From positions 1 to 7,350 of the forward strand of contig JAUSKE010000073.1 of the NCBI GenBank assembly GCA_030649435.1: a stretch of 7,350 nt of DNA, given 5' to 3'. The notes beneath the pieces are model-generated. The model ran no database searches, was not told the DNA's origin, and saw nothing but the letters and a program-made list of their open reading frames with translations. Shown piece by piece: positions 1 to 5,312 of this stretch. The DNA is from Deltaproteobacteria bacterium (GTDB lineage Bacteria; UBA10199; JACPAL01; JACOUP01). The position numbers were made by a program, and so were the translations under genes. Position 1 is the first letter of the stretch, and each line of letters starts with the position of its first letter.

Positions 1-15
1 AACCGGAACTGGCAT
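1..15 (-). CDS. Possible start of a downstream gene (partial, 5 codons visible)
   Basis: On the minus strand an ATG at 15-13 reads Met-Pro-Val-Pro-Val and then leaves the window. An AAGGG Shine-Dalgarno-like sequence lies about 7 bases upstream, and a TTGACA (53-48) with CATAAG 18 bases later could be a promoter. It would be the next gene after nfu in the same direction, 57 bases past the nfu stop. Only the start context supports it; five residues identify nothing, so no function can be proposed. Confidence 0.3.
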
Positions 16-72
16 GATGGGCCCTTATGGCAGCATCAGGCCGAGGTTGTCAACATCCAGAACGAACAGATA

Positions 73-756
73 TTATAAGGAGATTACTTCGGTGATTTCA
101 GGGATGAGGGCCCGGAGCCTGGTTTCAATCCCCATCTTGAGGGTCATCACGGAACTGGGGCAACTGCTGCACGAGCCACGAAGGTTCAAGGTGACCACCC
201 CGTCACTGTAGCTGTAAAAGGTCACATCCCCCCCATCACGAGCGACAGCGGGACGGATCTCCCGATCGAGGATCTCGCGGACCTTCTGCTCAACCTCACT
301 GGCCGATTCAGAACCGGATGAAGAAATTCTTTCAGGAAAATGAACCAACGGTTTTCCGGATTGAAGAAACGCCGTCAGTCGTTCAATCACCGTATCGATC
401 AGATCTGGCCAAGCCACTTCGCCGGTTTTTGTAATCGTTACAAAGTTGGTTCCTAACAAAACTCCGCACACACCGGAAATAGCAAACATCTCTTGGGCTA
501 GTGGCGCCTCGGTCGCCGATTCAACGTTCGGGAAATCAAGCGCCCCGATTGGCAGGATTGTTTTTCCCATAATACTAAATTTCATGCTGGCCGGATTCGG
601 TGTCGGTTCAGGGAAAACGGAGATGGTCGGGGCGGTCGCTCGCGGAGCGGCAGGTGGGGAATAACTGGGCAAGGCGCCCTTGGCCGGTCCCGAACCATGG
701 GCCGGAAGTGCTGATCCCTTCTTCTCTTCCTCTTTTTTCAAAAATTTACCGAACAT
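73..756 (-). CDS. nfu: Nfu-type iron-sulfur cluster scaffold/carrier protein (Nfu_N + NifU C-terminal domains)
   Basis: The 227-residue product is a cytoplasmic Fe-S cluster scaffold or carrier. Residues about 45-135 form an Nfu N-terminal domain, recognised by the hallmark TPNPASMKF at 52-60 and the GV-G-LLGTNFVTITK strand region. Residues about 154-227 form the NifU C-terminal domain, with RP-AV-RDGGDV at 168-178 and the cluster-ligating Cys196-x-x-Cys199 in GSCSSCPSS. Proteins of this family bind a [4Fe-4S] cluster between the CxxC motifs of two subunits and pass it to apo-enzymes. Residues 1-44 are a charged start (KKEEEKK) followed by a Pro/Ala-rich stretch with no recognisable domain, probably a flexible leader. 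The ATG is supported by AGGGAG at 769-764, 7 bases upstream. The gene stands apart from the toxin-antitoxin genes with its own promoter. Both domains are intact, so the assignment is firm; the client proteins are unknown. Confidence 0.93.
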   Translation of the reverse strand: MFGKFLKKEEEKKGSALPAHGSGPAKGALPSYSPPAAPRATAPTISVFPEPTPNPASMKFSIMGKTILPIGALDFPNVESATEAPLAQEMFAISGVCGVLLGTNFVTITKTGEVAWPDLIDTVIERLTAFLQSGKPLVHFPERISSSGSESASEVEQKVREILDREIRPAVARDGGDVTFYSYSDGVVTLNLRGSCSSCPSSVMTLKMGIETRLRALIPEITEVISL

Positions 757-780
757 GGTTTTTCTCCCTACCTAGTGGGT

Positions 781-810
781 AGTGTAGGTCTGTCAAAGGC
801 CCCTTGTCAA
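781..810 (-). promoter_or_regulatory. Sigma-70-type promoter for nfu, with an overlapping palindrome
   Basis: On the minus strand a perfect -35 box TTGACA (810-805) is followed after 18 bases by TACACT (786-781), a 4/6 match to the -10 box. This predicts a transcript start near 774 and a leader of about 18 bases that still contains the AGGGAG ribosome-binding site. The -35 box sits in the centre of an 11-base palindrome, CCTTGTCAAGG (802-812), which could be an operator. No specific regulator, such as an Fe-S sensing repressor, can be inferred from this alone. Confidence 0.55.
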
Positions 811-831
811 GGCGGTCAACGGCTCGAAATC

Positions 832-1107
832 TTAGGCCGCTTCGTCTTGAACACTGTAATTCGGAAACATAATTACCGCGGGATGAACTTTAAGAGCCTT
901 CGCCAAGACAAGCGCCCTGTCTCGACCAATCTGTTGACGGCCTGATTCCATACTGGAAATATTGGCCTGGGTCATGTTGGTCAACTTGGCCAACCCTCCT
1001 TGAGTCAATCCCTGCAAATTACGAAGGGTAGCCAGCATTTCCCCCGGCGTTATCGAGATTGGATCCCCCCCTATTACAAAATCTTTTTTATTGATCTTTT
1101 TTTTCAT
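832..1107 (-). CDS. XRE-family (HTH_3) antitoxin of a type II toxin-antitoxin pair
   Basis: This 91-residue protein is a DNA-binding antitoxin expected to neutralise the neighbouring RelE/ParE-like toxin and repress their operon. A Cro/C1-type helix-turn-helix lies at about 23-75: LR--QGLTQ (28-36) leads into the scaffold helix, and LAKLTNMTQANISSMESG (39-56) holds the turn and recognition helix, followed by a third helix ending near LAKALKV. The first ~20 residues are lysine-rich and probably contact the toxin. The open frame extends 16 codons upstream to 1155, but that would overlap the toxin gene. The ATG at 1107 has AGGGG about 8 bases upstream and begins 10 bases after the toxin stop, so it is preferred. 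Toxin-first order matches HigBA-like modules. A solitary regulator is less likely, given the partner. Confidence 0.85.
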   Translation of the reverse strand: MKKKINKKDFVIGGDPISITPGEMLATLRNLQGLTQGGLAKLTNMTQANISSMESGRQQIGRDRALVLAKALKVHPAVIMFPNYSVQDEAA

Positions 1108-1117
1108 AAAATCGCCC

Positions 1118-1390
1118 CTAGTAACTGTGTGGATTGATCTCCACGACGTAAACAATCAATTGGTCCTTATCTATTTTATAAATCACCCTCCATTGCCTGT
1201 TCAGACGAGAGGAGCGAAACCCGCCCCACTCACCCTTAAGAGTTTCGTCATGGAACCCTTTAATCAACCTCAATCCCTGTGGCCCCTCAAGTTCGACAAT
1301 GCGCTTCCAAGCCAAGTAACTTCTCTTTATTTCAGCAGGGACCCGTTTAAATGCCTTGGCAACCTCCTTATGCTCCAGGACAGTATACAT
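1118..1390 (-). CDS. RelE/ParE-superfamily toxin (mRNA-interferase-like)
   Basis: The 90-residue basic protein has the RelE/ParE toxin fold pattern: two N-terminal helices rich in Lys/Arg (about 7-34), then the beta-sheet core with L-K-G (51-53), S-R-L-N (61-64), Q-W-R-V-I-Y (66-71) and a C-terminal strand ending N-P-H-S-Y (86-90). RelE/HigB/YafQ-type members cleave mRNA on the ribosome, while ParE members poison gyrase. The conserved Arg62, Arg68, His88 and Tyr90 resemble the ribonuclease branch, but this is inferred from pattern only. It is followed after 10 bases by an XRE antitoxin gene, the usual two-gene module. No Shine-Dalgarno sequence precedes the ATG at 1390, and a TATAAT box ends just two bases before it, so translation may start on a leaderless or very short-leader message, or the true start may differ. 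It is intact, with no frameshift. Confidence 0.85.
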   Translation of the reverse strand: MYTVLEHKEVAKAFKRVPAEIKRSYLAWKRIVELEGPQGLRLIKGFHDETLKGEWGGFRSSRLNRQWRVIYKIDKDQLIVYVVEINPHSY

Positions 1391-1392
1391 TC

Positions 1393-1427
1393 ATTATAGC
1401 AAATATTCAATATGTTAAATATGTCAA
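1393..1427 (-). promoter_or_regulatory. Promoter/operator region of the toxin-antitoxin operon
   Basis: The minus strand carries TTGACA at 1427-1422 and an extended -10 element, TGC-TATAAT, at 1401-1393. Their spacing (23 bases) is too long for one promoter, so either the extended -10 acts without that -35, or TTGACA pairs with TATTTG (1405-1400). In both cases the transcript would start at or within a few bases of the toxin ATG. The plus strand shows two abutting 9-base repeats, AATATGTTA (1409-1417) and AATATGTCA (1418-1426), plus a partial third copy AATATTC (1402-1408). Overlap with the promoter makes them plausible operators for the antitoxin. Confidence 0.45.
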
Positions 1428-1473
1428 TAAAAAACCAATAGCCGAACTTGCCATTTTTTGAGGAATTAGCCGA

Positions 1474-1896
1474 TTACAGTTTCTTTTTATAGGCGATGCT
1501 TTTTGCTACCCACCCACACTTTTCATAGAGCTTCTGGGCTCTGACATTCTGCGTCCCTGTGCAAAGACGAAGTTCTTCACATTTTAGCTTTCGGGCTATT
1601 TCTTCGGCATATTTCAAAAGCCGCTCGCCAATCCCTTGTGAACGGTGGCTAGGCAGCACGACGAGATCATCCAGATAAAAATGTTTCTTATGAGCAAAGT
1701 CATAAAGTACCCGATAACCCATTACGGCAATACACTTTTGCTGATCAAAAATTCCGGCCAAAGTATAATCATCTCGTTCCCGAGCCGATTGATAAATGGA
1801 ACTGTACTCTTCAAAGGAAAGGTGGGGTCGAAGTTCTTTAATGACTATAAAAGCAGCCTTTAGATCTTCAGGGGATGAGATTTCACGGGTTATCAT
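1474..1896 (-). CDS. GNAT-family N-acetyltransferase
   Basis: This 140-residue protein is a complete single-domain GNAT enzyme that would transfer an acetyl group from acetyl-CoA to an amine. The core is visible in order: a mid-protein strand CIAVMGYRVL (55-64), the motif A strand YLDDLVVLP (74-82), the acetyl-CoA pyrophosphate loop R85-S-Q-G-I-G90, the following helix, and the C-terminal motif N-V-R-A-Q-K-L-Y-E-K-C-G-W (117-129). The acceptor cannot be read from sequence. The gene starts 10 bases after the trmJ stop, and the nearest Shine-Dalgarno-like sequence (AAGGA) lies inside the end of trmJ, about 13 bases from the ATG, so it is probably translated with trmJ. Its place at the end of a putrescine-synthesis operon makes a polyamine substrate conceivable, but peptide or antibiotic substrates are equally possible. 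Confidence 0.88.
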   Translation of the reverse strand: MITREISSPEDLKAAFIVIKELRPHLSFEEYSSIYQSARERDDYTLAGIFDQQKCIAVMGYRVLYDFAHKKHFYLDDLVVLPSHRSQGIGERLLKYAEEIARKLKCEELRLCTGTQNVRAQKLYEKCGWVAKSIAYKKKL

Positions 1897-1906
1897 ATGT
1901 CAAAAC

Positions 1907-2623
1907 TTATCCTTTCCGTGCCATATACATAACCTTCCGGTAAATCGCACGGAGTTGGCAAATCTCCTGTTCGTTCGGTCGGACCTTGCGGAAGAGGTTG
2001 CGCAGGATGACCAGATTCCGAAACGGATTTTGTCTATCCAGATAGCCGATCGTCCGTAAAACCTCTTCGAGATGACCGATCATCCCCTCAAAACTCTTTT
2101 TTGTGGCTGGAGGTCTCTCCTGTTTTTTGATTTTCCAACGGTGCAATGCTGATAATTCATAGGCGACCAAAAGAAGCGCCTGTGAAAGGTTCAACGAAGG
2201 GTTCTTCTGGTTGGCCGGGATCGAAATCATCCGGTCACAATAAGCAACCGCCTCATTCGAAAGACCGATCTCTTCCGGCCCAAAGAGGATCCCGATCTGG
2301 CAGCCTGGCTGCTCTTTTTTTAAATGGGTAACGAGGTCACGGGACGAAATCTGTTTTCGGTCCCGATCGTCCCGCTCACAAGAGGTCCCCACAACAAAGT
2401 GACAATCAGCCACCGCTTGGGAGATGGTCTCAAAGATCCTAGCCTTCTTGAGAATGGATTGTCCCCCCATCGCCATCTTCACCGCATCCAAATCCTTAGG
2501 GGAACACCGTGGCACCACTAAGCGGAGATCGTCAAACCCCATGTTATGAAGGGCGCGAGCCGAAGAACCGACATTGCCGGCATACAAGGGAGAAACTAGA
2601 ATGAAGGAGAATGAAGGTTTCAC
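1907..2623 (-). CDS. trmJ: tRNA (cytidine/uridine-2'-O-)-methyltransferase, TrmJ family (SpoU/TrmH superfamily)
   Basis: The product is an S-adenosylmethionine-dependent methyltransferase with the knotted SPOUT fold, expected to 2'-O-methylate nucleotide 32 of certain tRNAs. With the start chosen here it has 238 residues, close to E. coli TrmJ (246). Motif 1, GNVGSSARALHNMG (16-29), contains Asn17 and catalytic Arg23. Motif 2, GILFGPEEIGLSNE (111-124), and motif 3, IPANQKNPSLNLSQA (135-149), form the cofactor-binding knot. A basic C-terminal region follows, as in TrmJ. The frame is open up to a TTG at 2668, deep inside aguA. The GTG at 2623 is preferred because it forms a GTGA overlap with the aguA stop and places the start 7 residues before the first core strand (FILVSP). 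It has no clear ribosome-binding site, so translation is probably coupled to aguA. The closely related TrmL and TrmH subfamilies are alternatives, but the C-terminal extension favours TrmJ. Confidence 0.87.
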   Translation of the reverse strand: MKPSFSFILVSPLYAGNVGSSARALHNMGFDDLRLVVPRCSPKDLDAVKMAMGGQSILKKARIFETISQAVADCHFVVGTSCERDDRDRKQISSRDLVTHLKKEQPGCQIGILFGPEEIGLSNEAVAYCDRMISIPANQKNPSLNLSQALLLVAYELSALHRWKIKKQERPPATKKSFEGMIGHLEEVLRTIGYLDRQNPFRNLVILRNLFRKVRPNEQEICQLRAIYRKVMYMARKG

Positions 2624-3654
2624 GCCGGTTGCTGTTGAGTCACGCAGTGGATACCACCCAGTCCCCAAACCAGGTCCCTGCCATCAATCGGCACGATCGT
2701 CCGGTCGGGAAAAACCGATTGTAAGAGATAGGTCGCTTCGGCGTCACTCTCCTGATGAAAGATTGGTAGCAGGACGACATGATTCGCGATATAAAAATTG
2801 GCGTAACTGGCCGGGACCGTTTCATCCGGATATCCCTTCCCTTTTGGCCCATCGACCCGGCGTGGCATCGGCAGTGGCAAAACCTTGAGCGGTTTTCCAT
2901 CCTGATCCGTCGCCTTTTGGAGGATCTCAAAATTTTTCTGCAGAATTTCGTAATTTGGGTCCTTCCGGTTTTTTTCAACGACACAAACAACCGTATCCGG
3001 CTTTACAAAGCGGGCGAGGTCATCGACATGGCCAGAGGTATCATCGCCGGCAATCCCCTCTTTGAGCCAGATGACGTTGGTAATACCCAAATACTCGTTG
3101 AGAGTCTCTTCAATCTCTTTGCGCGAGAGGTGTGGGTTTCGGGTCCGACTCAAGAGGCAGGACTCTGTGGTCAAAAGACTCCCCCGACCGTTCGGGTCGA
3201 TCGAACCCCCTTCGAGGACAATCCCCGGTTCAAAATGTTTCACACCCAACGGTCCTGCCAGTTTCTTGGGGACGGCATTATCCAACGGGCGAGGCTCCCA
3301 ACGCTCCCCCCAGGTGTTAAAGATCCAATCGGTCATCGCCACCGCTTTTTCATTCTTTACAAAGATCGGACCGAAATCACGAATCCAGGCATCATTCGTC
3401 GGGACATGATGGAAAAAAACATTTTCGACACCCAATAATTCCTTAGCTTCTTTCTCCATCTTGGCATCATTGACCAGGATGTTAACCTTCTCATGAGGGC
3501 AGAGAGCCTTGGCCATCGCGGCCCAAACTTGTGGAATCTTGTCAAACTTCTCCGGCCAGGTTTCTAGGTTGTGAGGCCAAGCGAGCCAGGTCGCCTCATG
3601 CGGTTCCCACTCCGCTGGCATTCGGAAGCCTGACTGTTTTGGTGTTTCTTTCAT
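2620..3654 (-). CDS. aguA: Agmatine deiminase (agmatine iminohydrolase)
   Basis: The 344-residue enzyme hydrolyses agmatine to N-carbamoylputrescine and ammonia in the cytoplasm, as part of the arginine decarboxylase route to putrescine. It has the guanidino-modifying fold of the PAD_porph family. Visible markers are the N-terminal MPAEWEPHEATWLAWPH (12-28), the substrate-binding DAWIRDFGP (88-96), EGGSID (148-153), catalytic His209 in SGHVDD (207-212), and the nucleophile Cys337 in GGIHCVTQQQP (333-343) at the extreme C-terminus. Length and all key residues match a functional enzyme. Its ATG overlaps the aguB stop as ATGA, and its TGA overlaps the trmJ GTG, so it sits in the middle of a translationally coupled set. 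Peptidyl-arginine deiminase activity is an alternative within the family, but the partner aguB settles the role. No arginine decarboxylase gene is in the window. Confidence 0.95.
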   Translation of the reverse strand: MKETPKQSGFRMPAEWEPHEATWLAWPHNLETWPEKFDKIPQVWAAMAKALCPHEKVNILVNDAKMEKEAKELLGVENVFFHHVPTNDAWIRDFGPIFVKNEKAVAMTDWIFNTWGERWEPRPLDNAVPKKLAGPLGVKHFEPGIVLEGGSIDPNGRGSLLTTESCLLSRTRNPHLSRKEIEETLNEYLGITNVIWLKEGIAGDDTSGHVDDLARFVKPDTVVCVVEKNRKDPNYEILQKNFEILQKATDQDGKPLKVLPLPMPRRVDGPKGKGYPDETVPASYANFYIANHVVLLPIFHQESDAEATYLLQSVFPDRTIVPIDGRDLVWGLGGIHCVTQQQPA

Positions 3655-4517
3655 CGAACTAATTTTGAATAGGCCTCTTTACGGCGGGCAGTCACAAACG
3701 GCCAGTCCTGACGGACGGCGTCGATCTCCGCCAAGTCGCACGAAACGAGCAAAGACTCTTCTTTTCTATCACCCGCTGAGGCAATAACTTCTCCCATCGG
3801 GTCAGCGACAAAAGAACTCCCCCAGAAATCGAGATGATCCTCCAGACCGACACGATTGACCGAGGCCACAAATAGACCATTGGCAATCGCATGACTCTTT
3901 TGGATAGTGATCCAGGCGTTCCGCTCTTTTTCATTCAAAGAATCAGGAACCCCTTTGACCTGTCGACCGATCGCTGTTGGGTAAAAAATAATCTCGGCCC
4001 CTTCGAGTGCCATCAGGCGGGCCCCTTCGGGAAACCACTGGTCCCAACAAACACCGACACCGATCTTGGCATAACGGGTCTCAAAGCTCTTGAACCCCAA
4101 ATCACCCGGGGTGAAATAGAATTTTTCCCCATAATAATTTTTAAGATCGTCCGGGATATGGGTTTTACGGTACAATCCCTTCACGGTACCATCGGCATCA
4201 AGGACAACGGCACTGTTGTAGTAAGTCTGATCCTTTTTTTCAAAGAGCGAAGCTATCAAAACTACTTTTTTCTCGGCAGCGACTTTGGATAAGACCTCGG
4301 TGGAAGGTCCCGGAATCGATTCTGCCAGATCAAAAAACTTTTTATTTTCTTCCTGACAAAAATAACGGGAAAGAAAGAGCTCCGGCAGGGCAATAATCTC
4401 CGCCCCCCGGTCGGCTAACTCTTTAATTTTGTCCAGGGCCTTGGAGAGATTGGCCCGTGGCTCTTCACCGCAAGCCATCTGGATGAGCCCCAGAGTGACC
4501 GATGATTTTTTTCTCAT
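3651..4517 (-). CDS. aguB: N-carbamoylputrescine amidase (nitrilase superfamily)
   Basis: The 288-residue enzyme hydrolyses N-carbamoylputrescine to putrescine, CO2 and ammonia, the step after agmatine deiminase. The nitrilase catalytic triad is intact: Glu46 in ALPELF, Lys118 in YRKTHIP (116-122) and Cys157 in GVGVCWDQWFPE (153-164). The CWDQWFPE context is characteristic of the AguB subgroup. The length is standard and there is no signal peptide, so it acts in the cytoplasm. The gene is the first of the minus-strand operon and overlaps aguA by four bases. No Shine-Dalgarno sequence is visible upstream of its ATG, but the conserved beta-strand L-G-L-I-Q-M begins at residue 9, so the start is right or nearly so. 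It is divergent from the zinc-ribbon gene across 57 bases that contain promoter-like sequences for both. Confidence 0.95.
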   Translation of the reverse strand: MRKKSSVTLGLIQMACGEEPRANLSKALDKIKELADRGAEIIALPELFLSRYFCQEENKKFFDLAESIPGPSTEVLSKVAAEKKVVLIASLFEKKDQTYYNSAVVLDADGTVKGLYRKTHIPDDLKNYYGEKFYFTPGDLGFKSFETRYAKIGVGVCWDQWFPEGARLMALEGAEIIFYPTAIGRQVKGVPDSLNEKERNAWITIQKSHAIANGLFVASVNRVGLEDHLDFWGSSFVADPMGEVIASAGDRKEESLLVSCDLAEIDAVRQDWPFVTARRKEAYSKLVR

Positions 4518-4539
4518 AAAAGGGCTGTTACTACACCGC

Positions 4540-4569
4540 TTGACGAAAGCAAAGAGGGAAGATTATAAA
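4540..4569 (+). promoter_or_regulatory. Promoter for the zinc-ribbon gene, predicting a leaderless mRNA
   Basis: TTGACG (4540-4545, 5/6) and TATAAA (4564-4569, 5/6) are 18 bases apart. The predicted start point falls at about 4576, on the ATG at 4575. The only Shine-Dalgarno-like sequence (GAGG at 4554-4557) is 17 bases before the ATG, too far to act, so a leaderless transcript is the consistent reading. Confidence 0.5.
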
Positions 4570-4590
4570 CCGGTATGCCATCGCTCAAAG
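4562..4590 (-). promoter_or_regulatory. Promoter for the aguB-aguA-trmJ-GNAT operon
   Basis: A perfect minus-strand -10 box TATAAT lies at 4567-4562. The best -35 is weak: TTGAGC at 4588-4583 with a 15-base spacer, or CTTTGA at 17 bases. Transcription would begin near 4555, giving a leader of about 38 bases without a clear ribosome-binding site. The -10 box overlaps the forward -10 (4564-4569) and the -35 region lies within the first codons of the zinc-ribbon gene, so the two promoters should interfere. Confidence 0.45.
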
Positions 4591-4979
4591 AGGCCCTCCT
4601 CAAAGCAGGTCTCGTCACCGCTGAAAAACTTAAAAAAGCTGAAGAGGCCAAGAGAAAACCTCAAGCCAGTTTTCGAAAACCGGTCCAACAAAAGAAACCT
4701 TCTACTCCTCCACCGCCCCCAAAACCGGTTGAGAAAGTCCACGAGCACCATCTTCGAACCTTCTGTGAACACTGTAAAAAAAGTTCCCCCGATGTGGAAT
4801 ATTACCAACACACCAATAAGAGCCTTAAGCATTACTGGCTTTGCGTCAAATGTGCCGATGAGCATTCCATATCAGACCATTGCCGACAAACGCACCAAAG
4901 TGGTCAGGCCCAGATGGGACTTTTTCGTCGAGAGTACGGGGCGACCAAGGTTTTTCAGCCCGGCAGCCATTCCTCGTAA
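4575..4979 (+). CDS. Proline-rich zinc-ribbon protein of unknown function
   Basis: This 134-residue protein is not one I can name. Residues 1-28 form a charged helix (SLKEALLKAGLV-AEKLKKAEEAKRK) that resembles the N-terminus of DUF2058/YaiL-type proteins. Residues 29-55 are a Lys/Pro-rich linker with five consecutive prolines at 45-49. Residues 60-107 contain Cys64-x-x-Cys67, then 22 residues, then Cys90-x-x-Cys93, the spacing of a zinc ribbon; His102, Cys103 and His107 could add a second metal site. There is no signal peptide or membrane segment. The gene is divergent from aguB and 62 bases upstream of the histone gene on the same strand. The ATG seems to lie at the transcript start (leaderless). 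A role in nucleic acid or protein binding is a guess from the ribbon and basic linker. The coherent domain pattern argues that the frame is real. Confidence 0.72.
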   Translation: MPSLKEALLKAGLVTAEKLKKAEEAKRKPQASFRKPVQQKKPSTPPPPPKPVEKVHEHHLRTFCEHCKKSSPDVEYYQHTNKSLKHYWLCVKCADEHSISDHCRQTHQSGQAQMGLFRREYGATKVFQPGSHSS

Positions 4980-4986
4980 AAAATGT

Positions 4987-5016
4987 TTGCACTTTTTTCC
5001 CCCTCTCTGCTATATG
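4987..5016 (+). promoter_or_regulatory. Promoter for the histone gene
   Basis: TTGCAC (4987-4992) and TATATG (5011-5016) are 18 bases apart. The -10 is extended by TGC immediately upstream (5008-5010). A start near 5023 would give a leader of about 19 bases that includes the strong ribosome-binding site. An independent promoter means the histone could be expressed separately from the zinc-ribbon gene, which ends only seven bases before the -35. Confidence 0.5.
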
Positions 5017-5030
5017 GCACTTTCACTAGA

Positions 5031-5036
5031 AAGGAG
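5031..5036 (+). promoter_or_regulatory. Strong Shine-Dalgarno site of the histone gene
   Basis: AAGGAG lies five bases before the ATG at 5042, within a longer match to the 16S rRNA 3' end (AAAGGAGAT). It is the best ribosome-binding site in the window and suggests high expression, as expected for an abundant chromatin protein. Confidence 0.7.
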
Positions 5037-5041
5037 ATCCC

Positions 5042-5248
5042 ATGAGTGACGTTCTTGTTGTTGCCTCAAAAGTAAAGCAGTACATCCGTGAAAAATCGGG
5101 GATGAATACCTCCGCCTCACTGCTCCCGATCCTGACAGAGGTCGTAAAAAAGGCCTGTGACAAGGCGATTTCTTCGGCCCAACAGGAGGGGCGCAAGACC
5201 GTTATGGATCGAGACCTTCCAAACGAAGGCTCAGGGGCCTCGGTCTAA
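5042..5248 (+). CDS. Bacterial histone (single histone-fold DNA-binding protein, Bd0055-like)
   Basis: The 68-residue protein reads as a minimal histone fold: helix 1 VVASKVKQYIREKS (6-19), a short loop GMNTS, the long central helix ASLLPILTEVVKKACDKAISSAQQEG (25-50), then the GRKTVMDRDLP segment (50-60). Arg51 and Asp58 are seven apart, matching the structural Arg-Asp pair of archaeal histones (GRKTIKAEDI in HMfB). The family is the short bacterial histones exemplified by Bdellovibrio Bd0055; these form dimers that bind DNA and may compact the nucleoid. In archaeal histones helix 3 continues after this segment; here it is cut short, replaced by a Gly/Ser-rich tail (61-68), which is typical of the bacterial type. 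The gene has its own promoter and the strongest ribosome-binding site in the window, and lies between the zinc-ribbon and PilZ genes. The fold assignment is good; DNA-binding mode and abundance are inferred. Confidence 0.85.
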   Translation: MSDVLVVASKVKQYIREKSGMNTSASLLPILTEVVKKACDKAISSAQQEGRKTVMDRDLPNEGSGASV

Positions 5249-5265
5249 CCATCAATTTTGGGGGC

Positions 5266-5296
5266 AACCCTTGGGGACTTCCTTCCGATAAGGGTT
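5266..5296. repeat. Inverted repeat between the histone and PilZ genes
   Basis: Perfect 7-base arms AACCCTT (5266-5272) and AAGGGTT (5290-5296) enclose a 17-base loop. There is no run of T after it on the plus strand, so it is not a standard terminator. It ends just before the PilZ ribosome-binding site (GGGAGG at 5302-5307) and could be an operator or an mRNA structure that tunes either gene. Confidence 0.35.
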
Positions 5297-5312
5297 CTAG
5301 AGGGAGGGTTTC

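Noticed and set aside
1108..1155. Longer antitoxin start at 1155
   Set aside because: It would overlap the toxin gene by 38 bases, while the ATG at 1107 has a ribosome-binding site and a normal 10-base gap.
832..1390. The toxin-antitoxin pair as part of a phage or mobile island
   Set aside because: No integrase, transposase, attachment repeat or other mobile marker is present on either side.
1393..1427. TTGACA and TATAAT taken as one promoter for the toxin gene
   Set aside because: The 23-base spacing is too long for a single sigma-70 promoter; the extended -10 or an alternative pairing is more likely.
1441..1473. A terminator after the GNAT gene
   Set aside because: The CGGCTA motif near both ends is a direct repeat, not an inverted one, so it cannot form a stem.
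3062..3409. Another plus-strand frame within aguA
   Set aside because: Antisense shadow with no start context and no recognisable fold.
2779..3438. A 219-codon open frame on the plus strand
   Set aside because: It lies entirely antisense to aguA, whose catalytic motifs are all intact, and its translation shows no domain pattern.
4429..5049. A 206-codon plus-strand frame covering the aguB start, zinc-ribbon and histone start
   Set aside because: It crosses three better-supported genes in other frames and its translation is rich in basic residues with no motif.
5042..5248. The small protein as an HU/IHF-type nucleoid protein
   Set aside because: HU proteins are about 90 residues with a beta-arm and a different helix pattern; the GRKTV...D segment is histone-like.
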